Positions 31,666 through 42,561 of a DNA stretch of 64,000 bases are shown here, piece by piece; the stretch's first letter is position 1, and each line of letters opens with the position of its first letter. Under the pieces are notes generated by a model, which made no database searches, was not told the DNA's origin, and was given only the letters and a program-made list of their open reading frames with translations. Source of the stretch: JAGOMW01 sp964596675 (lineage in GTDB: Bacteria; Patescibacteriota; Gracilibacteria; BD1-5; UBA2023); contig CAZQUZ010000006.1 in NCBI GenBank assembly GCA_964596675.1, forward strand, positions 3,068-67,067. Reading direction: 5' to 3'. Both the position numbers and the translations under genes were made by a program.

Positions 31666-31881
31666 ATGTCCGTAGAAAATAGTAGTAACATGTACGATGA
31701 AATTACAAAAATAGAAACACTATTTTCTGCTGGATTTTTTGCTCTATGAGTCATGATGTGTATGGATGATGTAAAGAAAAAATGATCTCCACATCCAGCC
31801 TCTCTCAGTATTCTTACAGCATGAATAGTATCAACAGCTTCCAGCGTAGAAAGGATTATAAATCATAAAACAATTTCTTAA
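31666..31881 (+). CDS. Hypothetical 71-aa protein inside the atp operon
   Basis: A small frame between atpA and atpG, nine bases after the first and three before the second. A hydrophilic N-terminus (SSNMYDEITKIE) is followed by one or two short hydrophobic stretches (LFSAGFFALGVMMCM and ASLSILTAGIVSTASS) and a basic end. Such a gene is not part of the usual atp order. It may be a lineage-specific stator or assembly factor, or an unrelated insertion; the sequence does not tell. Confidence 0.6.
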
Positions 31882-31884
31882 AAT

Positions 31885-32796
31885 ATGCCATCAGGTAAAG
31901 AAATAAAATCTCGAATCAAGTCTGTCAGAAATACCGGAAAAATCACGAAAGCGATGGAGCTGATTTCGACGGTGAAGATGAAAAAAGCACAGGAAAGCGT
32001 CGTGGCTCTCCGACCTTTTGCGCTGGCGACTCTCTCTATCCTCGGGAAACTCGCGAAGACAGATGATATTCTCGGTCTCTATGCGCGTACTCCGGCATCG
32101 AAAAAAGAACTCATAGTCCTCGTCGCATCTCAGAAAGGACTCTGCGGTGGATATAATACGAATGTATTTAAAAAAACGACTGAATATATCAGAGATGACT
32201 CAGATACTCCCTATACACGCGAATATCACTATATCACTATCGGAAAACGAGCTCGTGATTTTGTCCTCCGTACTGGACAGCATCTGGTGGCAGATTTTTC
32301 TGATGAGATGAAAGATCCACTCACTCCCACGGAGTCACGTCATATGGTACGAGCTATTGTTGAACTCTGGAAGAGTGGTGAATATGCGAAGGTCTCTATC
32401 GTCTATAATCATTATATGTCTGCAATATCGCAGATCCCGACTGTAAAAGCACTCTTTCCTATTCATCGTGATGATGTGTTTGATTTTCTTTCGAAACATG
32501 CTGGTGGGAAATATCAGGAAGAACTCTATGATGGCTCTTATGTGATAGAACCAGATCATGAGACTATCATGACGATGACGATACCACTGATTCTCGATGC
32601 TATCACACATGAGACGCTTCTCGAGGCGAAGGCGAGTGAGCATGCAGCTCGTATGGTCGCTATGAAAAATGCGAAAGACAGTGCGAATAAGAAAGCGACA
32701 GGACTCACTCTCGTATATAACAAGACTCGACAGGCAGCTATTACGAAAGAAGTCTCAGAAATAGTATCATGAGTCGAGAGTATGAAAGATATGTAA
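31885..32796 (+). CDS. atpG: ATP synthase F1 subunit gamma
   Basis: 303 residues, the rotor shaft. N-terminal KEIKSRIKSVRNTGKITKAM and C-terminal SEHAARMVAMKNAKDSANK are the family signatures, with VASQKGLCGGYNTN between. It ends the first atp unit and is followed by a terminator instead of atpD. Confidence 0.94.
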
Positions 32797-32835
32797 AATC
32801 ATAAATTATAAATGATAAAACCGAGAATCAACTCG

Positions 32836-32869
32836 AAAAAATACTCCCCCTTGTATGGGAGTATTTTTT
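32836..32869. terminator. Terminator after atpG
   Basis: ATACTCCC (32841-32848) pairs with GGGAGTAT (32857-32864), with A and T runs around it. It separates the atpBEFHAG unit from the next genes. Confidence 0.85.
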
Positions 32870-32877
32870 CATATAAT
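32851..32877 (+). promoter_or_regulatory. Promoter of the sixA-like gene, leaderless type
   Basis: TATAAT (32872-32877) is exactly six bases before the ATG. The best -35 is TTGTAT (32851-32856, 15-base spacer), which overlaps the terminator hairpin. Confidence 0.6.
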
Positions 32878-32883
32878 GCTCTT

Positions 32884-33435
32884 ATGTATCATAATCCTAA
32901 GAAAAAACAGATTATCCTCGTACGTCATGCGAAGGCTCTAGAGCTCTCTGAATTTCAGGGTATGGATTTCGATAGGCCACTTTCTGAAAGGTGAAGCGCT
33001 GCGCTCCACATTATCGCGAAATATCTCCGTCTCATCGGAGTCAAGCCTGATAGGATAGTATCAAGCCCTGCTATGCGTACGAAGCAGACAGCCCTTTGAC
33101 TCTGTGAACAGTTTCGAGATCTAAGTGTCGAATATGTCAAAAATCTTTATAATGGCGGCTCTGTCGGAAAGCGTGATGCAGATACGCTCCACTTAGAAGT
33201 AGTTCACTCTATGAGAAAAGATGCTACCATACTCATGATCGTGGGGCATAATGATGATCTCACGAATTTTGCTGAATATCTCTCCTGAGATCATGTTCCA
33301 TCGATGAAGAAATGATCAGTCGCTGTCTTAGCTCTTCCTGATGGTATGGACTGGAAAGATGTAAAAAAATGAACCCTTTCATTCGTATATTATCTGACTC
33401 CACAGTTTCTCCGACTCGAAGAAATCCCTCTCTAA
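32884..33435 (+). CDS. SixA-like histidine phosphatase
   Basis: 183 residues of the histidine phosphatase superfamily. The catalytic RHA is in IILVRHAKAL, the second arginine region in IVSSPAMRTKQTALGL, and the later histidine in IMIVGHNDDLTNF. This arrangement matches SixA-type phosphohistidine phosphatases. A frame open further upstream was rejected because TATAAT lies just six bases before this ATG. The target protein is unknown. Confidence 0.82.
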
Positions 33436-33453
33436 TATATAAAAACATATAGA

Positions 33454-33858
33454 ATGAAAGTAATAGTGTATAGTGATGGTTGAGCTCGATGAAATCCCTG
33501 ACCTGCTGGTTGTGGTATTTATATCATGGATTCCCATGGCACTCCTCTCGAGCGACGACATAAATATATCTGACATGCGACGAATAATATCGCAGAATAC
33601 ACTGCAGCATCTCTGGGTATATGACGAGCAATCGAACTCGGAGCTACGGAGATAGAACTCAGAGCTGATAGTGAGCTTCTTATCGAACAACTTTCAGGTC
33701 GCTATAAGATCAAGGCACCACATCTCAAAACACTTATCTCAGATATTCATAGTATGATAGGGAACTGGTGATGACTTATAGCATATACTCATGTGTATCG
33801 AGAGGATAATAAAGAGGCAGATAGACTCTCGAATGTAGCAATGGATAGTGCAAGATAA
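33454..33858 (+). CDS. rnhA: Ribonuclease HI family protein
   Basis: 134 residues. It cleaves RNA in RNA-DNA hybrids. Catalytic residues Asp8 (YSDGG), Glu48 (NNIAEYTA), Asp72 (LRADSELLI) and Asp123 (NKEADRLSN) are present. The glycines at 10, 13 and 16 in DGGARGNPG are all TGA codons, one of the clearest proofs of the code in this window. It resembles the short RNase HI subclass without the basic protrusion. Confidence 0.92.
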
Positions 33859-33904
33859 TTCATACATATTGTTTATTGCCCAGAAAAAGGAGTGATATGT
33901 ATCA

Positions 33905-33931
33905 TTGACTTTTGATATATATTTCTATAAT
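33905..33931 (+). promoter_or_regulatory. Promoter of the surface-glycan block
   Basis: TTGACT (33905-33910), 15 bases, TATAAT (33926-33931), about 25 bases before the SDR gene. Confidence 0.6.
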
Positions 33932-33955
33932 ACTGCTTATTAATGATAAATAAAT

Positions 33956-34741
33956 ATGACTACTGGACTTATCGGTTATACTGGCTTTGTAGGTGGGAAT
34001 ATTTCTGAACAACATACATTTGATTTTCTTTTTAACACGAAGAATATTAAAGAAATACGATGAAAGCATTTTGATCTTCTTGTTTGTGCTTGAGTGAAGG
34101 CGGTAAAATGGTACGCCAATCAAAACTCGGAAGAAGATTGGCAAAACATAGAGTCTCTTTTAGAGATGCTAAAAACCGTGACAGCTGATCGATTTATACT
34201 CATATCTACGATCGACATCTATCCAGAGCTTATCTGAAATGATGAAGATTATAGTGGTTTCGATAAACAAACTCAACCATATGGGGCTCATAGGTTTATG
34301 TTTGAGAACTTTGCCAAGGCTCACTTTCCGAAATCTCACATTATCCGTCTCCCCGGGCTTTTTGGTAATGGCATCAAAAAAAATGTCATATATGATCTCC
34401 TTCATGATAACCAACTGGAAAATATAGATCCAGGAGCAAGGATACAGTATTATCCACTTGATCGTATTTGGCAGGATATCGAGACGACTGTCAAAAATAA
34501 TATTCCTGTAGTGAATTTTTTTGCTTCGCCAATAGTCTCTGAAGATATTATCGAAAGATTTTTCCTAGATAAGAAATACCTCATCACAAGAGCTCCTACA
34601 GAAACAATACGGTATGATCTCAGAACGAAATACGCGATGCTTTACGGATGAAAAGACTGATATATCCTAGGATATGATGACATCATAGCATATATGGATG
34701 CTTTTATAAAAAGAGAACAACAAAATCTTGATCATGAATAA
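33956..34741 (+). CDS. NAD(P)-binding SDR-like epimerase/dehydratase
   Basis: 261 residues. An N-terminal nucleotide-binding loop GLIGYTGFVGG, then RFILISTIDIYPE, where the catalytic Ser/Thr lies, and QPYGAHRFMFENFA, where the Tyr-x-x-x-Lys pair of extended SDRs has become Tyr-x-x-x-Arg; RLPGLFGNGIKKN follows. It probably acts on a nucleotide sugar or other sugar, but the Lys replacement makes full activity uncertain. The 3' end overlaps the next gene by eight bases, which ties the two together. Confidence 0.65.
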
Positions 34742-35858
34742 AATCTTTGATTATGTCATCCTTGGTGCTGGTATATATGGAATGTATATTGCAAAAAGAC
34801 TCTTAGAGAAGTGACATACAGTAGCTCTCGTAGAGTATGATAGTGCTCCATTTATGCGAGCCTCTTTTATTAACCAGGCAAGAGTCCATAATGGTTATCA
34901 TTATCCGAGAAGTTTTTCTACGGCGATAAAGTCGGCGAAATATTTCGAACGATTTAATGAAGAATTTTCTTTCGCTATAAATACAGAGTTTAAGAAAATA
35001 TACGCTCTCTCGAGCGTATATTCGATGACATCAGCAAAGCAATTTGAGTATTTTTGTGAGTCTTCACATATTCCATGTCAAGAAGTGAAACTTCCAGAGA
35101 TATTTGCCCCTGGAATGATTGAAGCGGCTTATGAAACACTTGAATACTCTTTCGATGCAAAAAAGATACAAGAATATCTCTTTATCGAGATAGAAAAATA
35201 TAAAAATGGAGAACTTTTTTTCTGACACCGACTCGATCAAGTTGAGAATACCGGGAAAGTCTATAAACTTCTTTTTCTCGACCAACAATCTCCTATCGAG
35301 TGAAAGCATGTAATCAATACCACCTACGCATCAACAAATCAGATTCTAAAGAAATTTTGATTTCCTCCGTTTTCTCTCAAATATGAAATAGCAGAACTGA
35401 TACTCTGTGATGCAGTAGGTTTAGATGGATATGGCATTACCGTAATGGATGGTCCATTTTTCAGTGCTATGCCATTTGGACTTACTGGGAAGTACTCGCT
35501 CACTTCCGTAGGACATACTCCATCGAAGACCTCATATGAGGCATATCCTACTTTTGATTGCCAAAGGAAAAACCAGAAATGTTCTCCAGAAAGTCTCGAA
35601 AACTGTGATTTTTGTCCTGCTCGACCAAAGAGTAGGTTTACTGAAATGCAGCAGATGGCAAAAAAATATTTTACTGAAAATATTACACTCACTTATGATC
35701 GCTCACATTTTGCTATTAAGCCGATACTTCAAATATCAGAGGTGGATGATTCTCGACCAACTATCATTCGCGAATACTCTCGAGATCCGACATTTACGAG
35801 TGTACTTTCTGGAAAAATAAATACGATGTATGATCTCGAGGCGCTCTTAGATTCCTAA
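34734..35858 (+). CDS. FAD-dependent oxidoreductase (DAO-like)
   Basis: 374 residues. The dinucleotide-binding motif VILGAGIYGMYIAKRLLEKG is at the N-terminus with a following acidic strand end (VALVEYD), then INQARVHNGYHYPRS, typical of D-amino-acid-oxidase-like enzymes. A four-cysteine group (CQRKNQKCSPESLENCDFC) may bind a metal. The eight-base overlap with the SDR gene suggests the two act in sequence in making a modified sugar or surface group. Substrate unknown. Confidence 0.68.
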
Positions 35859-35868
35859 ACCACTCTCT

Positions 35869-36789
35869 ATGAAAAAAGAAAAATGAAAACAATACGTATC
35901 AGTAATAATCCTATTTCATGATGATGTCGCTTATTTGCTAAAATTTCTCGCATGGGTGGATAAGCAAGTATCTGAAGTATTCGAAAAATATGAGATTATC
36001 ATTGTAAATAATTCTTCAGAAAGTATTGATAAAAATATTGAAGCAAACCGATGAGACTATCAAGCAGACATCAGATTGATTGATCTCGCGTGGAGACATA
36101 CGAGAGAGTTTGCTCTTCAGGCAGGTATTGATTTCTCGATAGGAGATTTTATCTATGAAGTGCACAATAACTATAGTTTCTATGATAACAATATCTTTGC
36201 CGAGCTTTTCAATCAGGTGAATAGTGGAAATGATGTCGTCCTAGCAGTACCAGAAGAGACAAATTTCATCAATGCTTCTTTTTATAAGATTCTCAATTTC
36301 TTCTCACAACTCCCATTCCAGCTATCTACTGAAACTATCGTCCTCGCATCACGTAGGGCTATTAATAGTGTTCTCAAACATAAACAAATGACTTGGCAGA
36401 GAAAAGTGCTTTATAAAATGTCCTGATTTTGAATCTCTGAGGTATTCTTTAGTTCTAAAAAAGTATATTATTCTCAAGATAGTTTTTCTGAGAAATGGAA
36501 ACTCGCACTTAATCTGCTCTTTAACTTTACGAATCTTGCTTTCACGCTCCCGATTATATTTGCTCTCTTCTTTCTCCTTATCTCGGGTGTTATAGGTTTT
36601 TATACTCTTTATGTATACTTTACTCTTGAATCAGTCGTTCCTGGTTGGACGACGCAGATGCTCTTTCTGTCAGGTGCCTTTTCGGGAATATTTTTTATCC
36701 TTTCATTTATCGTGTACTATCTTTCTCTTTTATTCTCAGAAGTGCATCCACGTGACTCATATACAGTTAAGACTATACGTTATAAATAA
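35869..36789 (+). CDS. GT2-like glycosyltransferase with two TM helices
   Basis: 306 residues. The N-terminal part has the GT-A layout of GtrB/DPM1-type enzymes (YVSVIILFHDD, YEIIIVNNSSES). The expected D-x-D is replaced by EVHNNYS, so catalytic capacity is doubtful. Two C-terminal hydrophobic hairpins (LAFTLPIIFALFFLLISGV and AFSGIFFILSFIVYYLSLL) match the membrane anchor of the GtrB group. It may be a degenerate paralogue of the GT2 two genes downstream. Confidence 0.6.
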
Positions 36790-36795
36790 TCTTAT

Positions 36796-37614
36796 ATGAA
36801 ACTCTCTATCTCCAACATCGCATGGGATATTCCGATCGATGCATTCATATACCCACTTCTCCCAAAATATGGGTATAGATGAGTCGAGATTGCACCGAAG
36901 AAATATATATCTGACATAAGAAATCCAGATATAAAAGAGATTGAAACTTTAAACCATCTTCTTAAGAAATACAATCTCTCTATTCCAGCATTTCAGGCAC
37001 TTCTTTTCTGAGAAAATAATCTATCTCTCTTCGCCTCAGATTACTCGCGTAAGTCTCTAGAGGAGTATATGCGATGTGTTATCGATCTTGCAGAGAAACT
37101 CGATACGAAAGTGCTCGTATTTGGCTCTCCGAAAAATCGTATCGTCCCCCTAGATATGAATATAGAAGAAGCTTGGACTATAGCAAAAGATTTTTTTTCG
37201 AATATCTGAGGCTATGCTCATGATCATGGTGTGATTATAGGTCTCGAGGCAAATCCTCCCGCATACGGTGGTAACTTCATTACGAATACATATGAAGCAG
37301 CTCACTTGGTCGAAGAAGTGGCGAATCCTTGATTTCGACTTCATATCGATGCAGGGACGCTGATTTTCCAAGAGGAGAATCTCGGAGAAATATTCGAAAA
37401 ATACCAAAATATCATCTGTCACTATCATGTGAGTCAGCCGAGTCTTATGCATTTTGGTGATAGTATCCATGAGAAGCATGAGGCATTCGCAAGAGTTCTT
37501 AGAGAAAAAAAGTATAAATGATGGGTGAGTATTGAGATGCTCGTGAAAGAGGAAGAAGGGAAGAAGGAAATTATAGAAAAATCACTTGAGAGGGTCAGTG
37601 ATATTTACTTTTAA
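36796..37614 (+). CDS. Xylose isomerase-like TIM barrel protein
   Basis: 272 residues. The strand pattern MKLSISNIAWDI, YGYRGVEIAPKKY, TKVLVFGSPKNR, VIIGLEANPP, FRLHIDAG, CHYHVSQPS and WVSIEML is that of the AP-endonuclease-2/xylose-isomerase family, with metal-binding Glu, Asp and His residues at strand ends. These enzymes isomerise or epimerise sugars or cyclitols. Its place inside a glycan block suggests a sugar precursor role. Exact reaction unknown. Confidence 0.7.
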
Positions 37615-37637
37615 AAAAATTTTTGTATCATAAAAGT

Positions 37638-38414
37638 ATGAATCAGCAAATCCCAAAATATACAATTACAGAATTCACGCCGAAGAAGCATAAATATGCC
37701 ATCTGTGTTTTTGTCATCAATGAGTGAGAAAAAGTACAAAAACAAATAAAGGAAATGACTCAGTACTCTGATATTATTGATATTATTATTGCTGATGGAT
37801 GAAGTAGTGACGGTTCACTTGAGTTAAACTTTTTGAGAGAGTATCAAGTGAGAACGTTGTTAACAAAGAAAGATACTGGGAAGCTTTCGACTCAGATGAG
37901 GATGGCTTTTGATTATTGTGAACAGCAATGATATGAATGAATAGTAGTTGTAGATGGAAACGGAAAAGACGATCTATCTGCCATTCCTAATTTTATTCAG
38001 AAACTCGATGAGGGTTACGGGCATATACAGTGATCTCGATATATTCCAGGCTGAATAGAGGAAAATACTCCCAGCTCTCGAAAATGGTGAGTTAAGTTAC
38101 TACATGCGCCACTTATCTCCCTCGCTGCTAGATGGCGATATACTGATACGACGAATGGTTTTCGTGCCTATAGCATCGAGCTTATCCAAGATAATCGTAT
38201 CCAGGTCTATCGAGATATATTCAGTACGTATGAACTTCATTATTATCTTGCTATCAAGGCGGCTCGATTGGGCTATAAGTGTATAGAAATACCTGTTACT
38301 CGTAGATATCCAAAGGGATGAAAAGTACCAACTAAGATAAAATGATTTCGAGGGAATACAGGCATACTGAAGATATTGTTATCTGCTTGTATCTGAAAAT
38401 ATAATCCAAAATAA
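37638..38414 (+). CDS. Family 2 glycosyltransferase (dolichol-phosphate-mannose synthase-like)
   Basis: 258 residues. GT-A motifs: YAICVFVINEGEKV, then IIIADGGSSDGS, the acidic IVVVDGNGKDD and the later IQGSRYIPGG. DTTNGFRAYSI is the typical acceptor-side segment of polyprenyl-phosphate glycosyltransferases. It lacks C-terminal TM helices. With the small SMR/EamA protein directly after it, it could make and flip a polyprenyl-phosphate sugar for the GT-C enzymes that follow. A TATCAT six bases before the ATG with TTTACT 16 bases upstream hints at an extra leaderless promoter. Confidence 0.8.
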
Positions 38415-38418
38415 ACTT

Positions 38419-38778
38419 ATGTCAGCAATAATAATTATCATTACCAGCATAGTGTTTTCAAGTACATCACAGATATTACTGAAGCTCTGAGCCTGATCGG
38501 TCTTATTTGATTGAAAGCTTATGGATATTGCTAAGAGCATTATCCTAAATCCTTTTATTATATGATGAATCTGAATGCAAGTTGTTGCTCTACTTCTTTG
38601 GATAGTAGCATTAAAAAAAGTAGACGTGAGCTTTGCCTACCCATTCATTTCCCTGGGGTTTATATTGGTTTTGGTCGTCTGACACTTTTTTCTCCATGAA
38701 ACTATTGATATATATAGATTCATAGGCATAGCAACGATATTGGTCTGAATTATTATTTTATCACTTTCTCATGCTTAG
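38419..38778 (+). CDS. Small EamA/SMR-type transporter (ArnE/F-like)
   Basis: 119 residues with four hydrophobic helices. VFSSTSQILLKLGA at the N-terminus and KKVDVSFAYPFISLGFILV are typical of the SMR/EamA group, as are the terminal helices after HETIDIYRFIG. Small proteins of this group flip polyprenyl-phosphate-linked sugars in lipid A modification. Neighbours (a GT2 before, two GT-C-like proteins after) fit such a role. The last eight bases overlap the next gene. Confidence 0.7.
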
Positions 38779-40849
38779 TTCTATTTACCAGAAAAATGAG
38801 AAGAATATAGTACGATACACTGAGACAATAATTCTATTGGCTATAGTTGTATTTACTTTATATATATGCTTAACACACTTTTTTCTTGAATTTACAACTT
38901 TCCAAAAGTATCCAGCAGATTGAGTCTTTCAGTTATATAATGCTTTACGAAGAATTTGAGAGTGAATGAAAGTTTGAGTTGATTTTTTCTATTTTCACTG
39001 AATAGGAGTTGCTTACCTCCATTTTCCATTATATTATTTTTTTTGAGAGAACTTATTTTCATCAGAGATATCTAGATACTTCACAAACTGGCTTATAGTC
39101 TACTTGGCATGATTTTTCTTTTTAAAATTATTTTGACTTAGCTTAAAGCATGCCATTATTGGCAGCTGTGTATGATTATCATTAGTATGGGTTTTGAATT
39201 TCTGAATGATTAATATTTTCATACCATGACAGAGTTCCATTTGAATCAGAAGCTCTTTGCTTATTATTTTTGTATATATACTATATTATTTCGATAAAAA
39301 TATATCCTTTTATCCTATTAGTAAAGTATGAAAAAAGGTTTTAGTTTTTTTTATGTTCTCACTTTTAACTACTATTCTACTATTCTTTAGTATTGAAAGT
39401 GGCATTGCCTTAATTGGATGAACATTAGTTCTATTACCTATTTTATTTCATTTCGCAAATTATAAGCAAGTATTACTATGATATCTTGCATACATATCAA
39501 CTTTATTGCTATCAACTTTTTTATTATTTTATATATATGCCTGAGAGGGGTCTCTAGCATTACTTAAGTGAATTTTTATTGATATACCCGGAACACAATT
39601 TGCTTTTTTTGGAAGTTTTCCGCACCCTTTTCTAGCAAGCATTAGTGAGATATTTTATTTTAAGTGAACATATATTTTATTACTGGAACTTGTATTCATT
39701 TGTTTATGAATCCTCTTTAGAAAGAAATTAGTTAAATATAGTAGGGCTGGTATCTTTATTATGCTAATATTAACTGCTTCTTTTATTGGGGCGCTACTTA
39801 GTTTATTGTGACTAGCTGTGGACTACTATACACAACCAATAGTTAGATTATTGGTACTTTCATTATTAGCGATTTTCGTCACTTTTATCTATAAAAAAAG
39901 AGAAATATATGTAAGTATCTTCTTTATCGCAGCAATCGTATCTATCATAATATCTTCTAGTACTTACTTGGAAAAAAAATGATGATATTTTGATATATAT
40001 GACTGGACGGAGCGATATAATTCATACTCTACTACAAATAAAGATATAGAACAACAGATACTCGGAGTTACCCTTAATCAAGAGTGGTCTTCATACTATA
40101 ATGATGCCACTAATCTACTTTGAGAGAATGATGAATTATGGTCAACGTATGCTGGGTTAATCGAAGCTGATAAATGAATATTCCATCCGACAAAGTTTGA
40201 CTATATAATATTTGTTTTATGAGAAGAAAGTAAGACTGAATACCTAAAGATATTTAATGATAAAAAGCCACTTTTTGTTCAGACGATGAGAAGTGCATTT
40301 TTCTGACCCGAAGAAAATTGGATAATGAATAATTTTTGGAACTTTTATGATCTGCTTATTCGTAACTATGATTTAGTTTGAAAGACTAACCATAGTAATA
40401 TTTGGAAAAAGAGACAATCCTCTTCAGATACTTTGCTGCAACCAATATTTTATCCTGTTGATTTTTCAATCGATTCAGAAACTATAGTAATGCCAATCGA
40501 AAGACTCACGGAGTCATGAGCATCACTAATATGAATAAGAATGAAATATAATATAAAAAATAGACTCCAAGGTATCCCTATATTTAGCACACTTACAAGG
40601 ACAACATTGTTAGGAACTAATACGCTATCCTTAAACATTAGATGAGATATCATTCCTATAACCCTTTTACCTAAGTGAAATGAGATCTTTTTCCCGATAC
40701 TGATAGATAATAATGAGGAAGACGTTAGGCTAAGCGTTAGGAATTATTGAATTATAGATACTGCAACACTAGATATTGAAGGAATTGAAGTGGTTTACTA
40801 TGATGAGACTTCTGATTACCTAGATATAAAAAGCCTCTTTTCAAATTAA
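38771..40849 (+). CDS. Large membrane protein, GT-C-like
   Basis: 692 residues: about ten to twelve hydrophobic helices over the first 420 residues, then a soluble C-terminal domain of about 270 residues. The loop after helix 1 has VGVDFFYFHGIGVAYLHFPL, reminiscent of the G-x-D-x-x-x-G-P stretches of membrane glycosyltransferases. The C-terminal part looks beta-rich. The gene is very AT-rich with many TTA, ATA and TGA codons and overlaps the SMR-like gene by eight bases. Family assignment is tentative. Confidence 0.5.
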
Positions 40850-40851
40850 TT

Positions 40852-42357
40852 ATGAACCTAGGTATATTTAATAAATCTTATTTAAAGATCACACTTTTTT
40901 GGTTAGTGATACTTTCAATATGATTATATATATTCACTCAATATTTTATATCTAAGTCCCTCTGGATGGATGAGGGGTATTCTGTTATTGTTGCATTAGA
41001 GATAGTAAAAAAAGGATTTCCTTATTTTGATTCTGGATACTGGGATGGTACATATATATTTTTCCACTATCTACAAGCAGTCTCAATATCTTTGTTTTGA
41101 CAATCGGAATGGGCATATAGATTACCTTCTCTATTCATCTCATTTTTTAATCTTTTTCTTGTTTACAGAATCTCAGAAAAACTTTTTTCTACATTAGTGG
41201 CTCGATTTACTGTATTAGGACTTTCCTTGTCGTATATATTCTGGGCTTACTGACTTCAGGCGAGATACTATGCTATGCTCCTTATGTTTTACCTCTTATG
41301 GGCTGATGTATTGTATGATTATCTCAAGCAAAAGACTAATAGAATGTATTATCTATTATTAGCACTATCGTCGTTAGGTTTATTATTTCATATATTTTTC
41401 CTCCTTCCATTTTTTATAACACTTATCTTTGGTATCTTTTTATTTAGGCGAGATCTCAAGGTGCTCGGTTTACTATTTATCATAGCCATATCTATACTGG
41501 TTATTCGATCATTATACTTCTCACATTTTTGGTCTACTACAGATGGAATACTCCAGAATATCAGTCATATGTATGGCTATATCTTGCGTTATCATGGATT
41601 CTTATGGAGCAATGCATGAATCATGTATAGTTCAGGTTTTATATTCGTTCCATTTTTACTTATTATTTGAAAAAATAAGATATGGCATTCTATAATGGGT
41701 ATTGTAATTCTTTTTTCAATGATTGCCATTAGCGTTTGAGTTATGTTTTATGGGGATCGATACATGTATTTTACTATTCCATTTTTTTATATTTTTTCTA
41801 TTGGTGGATTTATTACCTTACTCGAATTATTCACACCACCTAGAGAGAGAAAACTCATGCTCCTAGCTTTTACTCTCGGTTTTCTTATATTCTGAAAGAC
41901 TATATTTCAAGGAAATAGTTCTTATTCAGTTTTTGATATCTTTGCTCCTGAGCCAGATTTTCAGAGTGCTTATGCATATATTGAGTCAATAGAATCAGAT
42001 AAGACTAGCTCCAAGATAGTATCAGCATATCCACACATGGATAATATATATCTGCATCACTCAGATGGCTATCTCTATATTGATGAAACATGACTTTGAA
42101 TATGAGCAAATCATAGCTTTTATGTTCGAGATAGCTCAAACGTATTCACAAAAGCTCCAATCATCGAAAACAAAAATCAGTTAGAGAGTCTTTCATGAAG
42201 AGATGCTGGTAGTAGCTATATTGTGTTTGACCAATTAAGCGAAAATAGAATCCGAATAAATAATCCAGAACTCTATCAGTATATTATGGATAATTATATA
42301 TCTGTATTTAAAAAACAGGATGAACGTTACTTTATCGCAGTCTATAAAAAGAAATAG
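40852..42357 (+). CDS. ArnT/PMT-like membrane glycosyltransferase (GT39 type)
   Basis: 501 residues. After the first helix comes SKSLWMDEGYSVIVAL with the catalytic-type acidic pair Asp40-Glu41, then FFHYLQAVSISLFGQSEWAY and RLPSLFISFFNLFLVYRISE, the standard order of the GT39/ArnT group. About ten helices are followed by a soluble C-terminal domain. It would transfer a sugar from a polyprenyl-phosphate carrier on the outer face. It follows the previous gene by two bases; like it, it is AT-rich. The acceptor is unknown. Confidence 0.78.
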
Positions 42358-42468
42358 ACGTTTTTAATATACGCGTATGTCTCTATGCTAAAACCATATA
42401 CCAGATATGGTGTTACATGACTAGGCAACAATTCACACAAAGTTCACCCTATATTTACGTGAATTATG

Positions 42469-42496
42469 TTGACGTAAGAACTTTTCCTTATATACT
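42469..42496 (+). promoter_or_regulatory. Promoter of the SLH protein gene
   Basis: TTGACG (42469-42474), 16 bases, TATACT (42491-42496). It is near consensus and leaves a leader of about 60 bases, fitting a highly expressed surface protein. The rest of the 200-base spacer holds only a short CCATAT/ATATGG inverted repeat near 42391. Confidence 0.7.
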
Positions 42497-42561
42497 CTCC
42501 CTGTATTTGTATTCTAGAAACAAGTACAGTCTCTTTTTTTATTTTCTTTATTCATCCTTTT

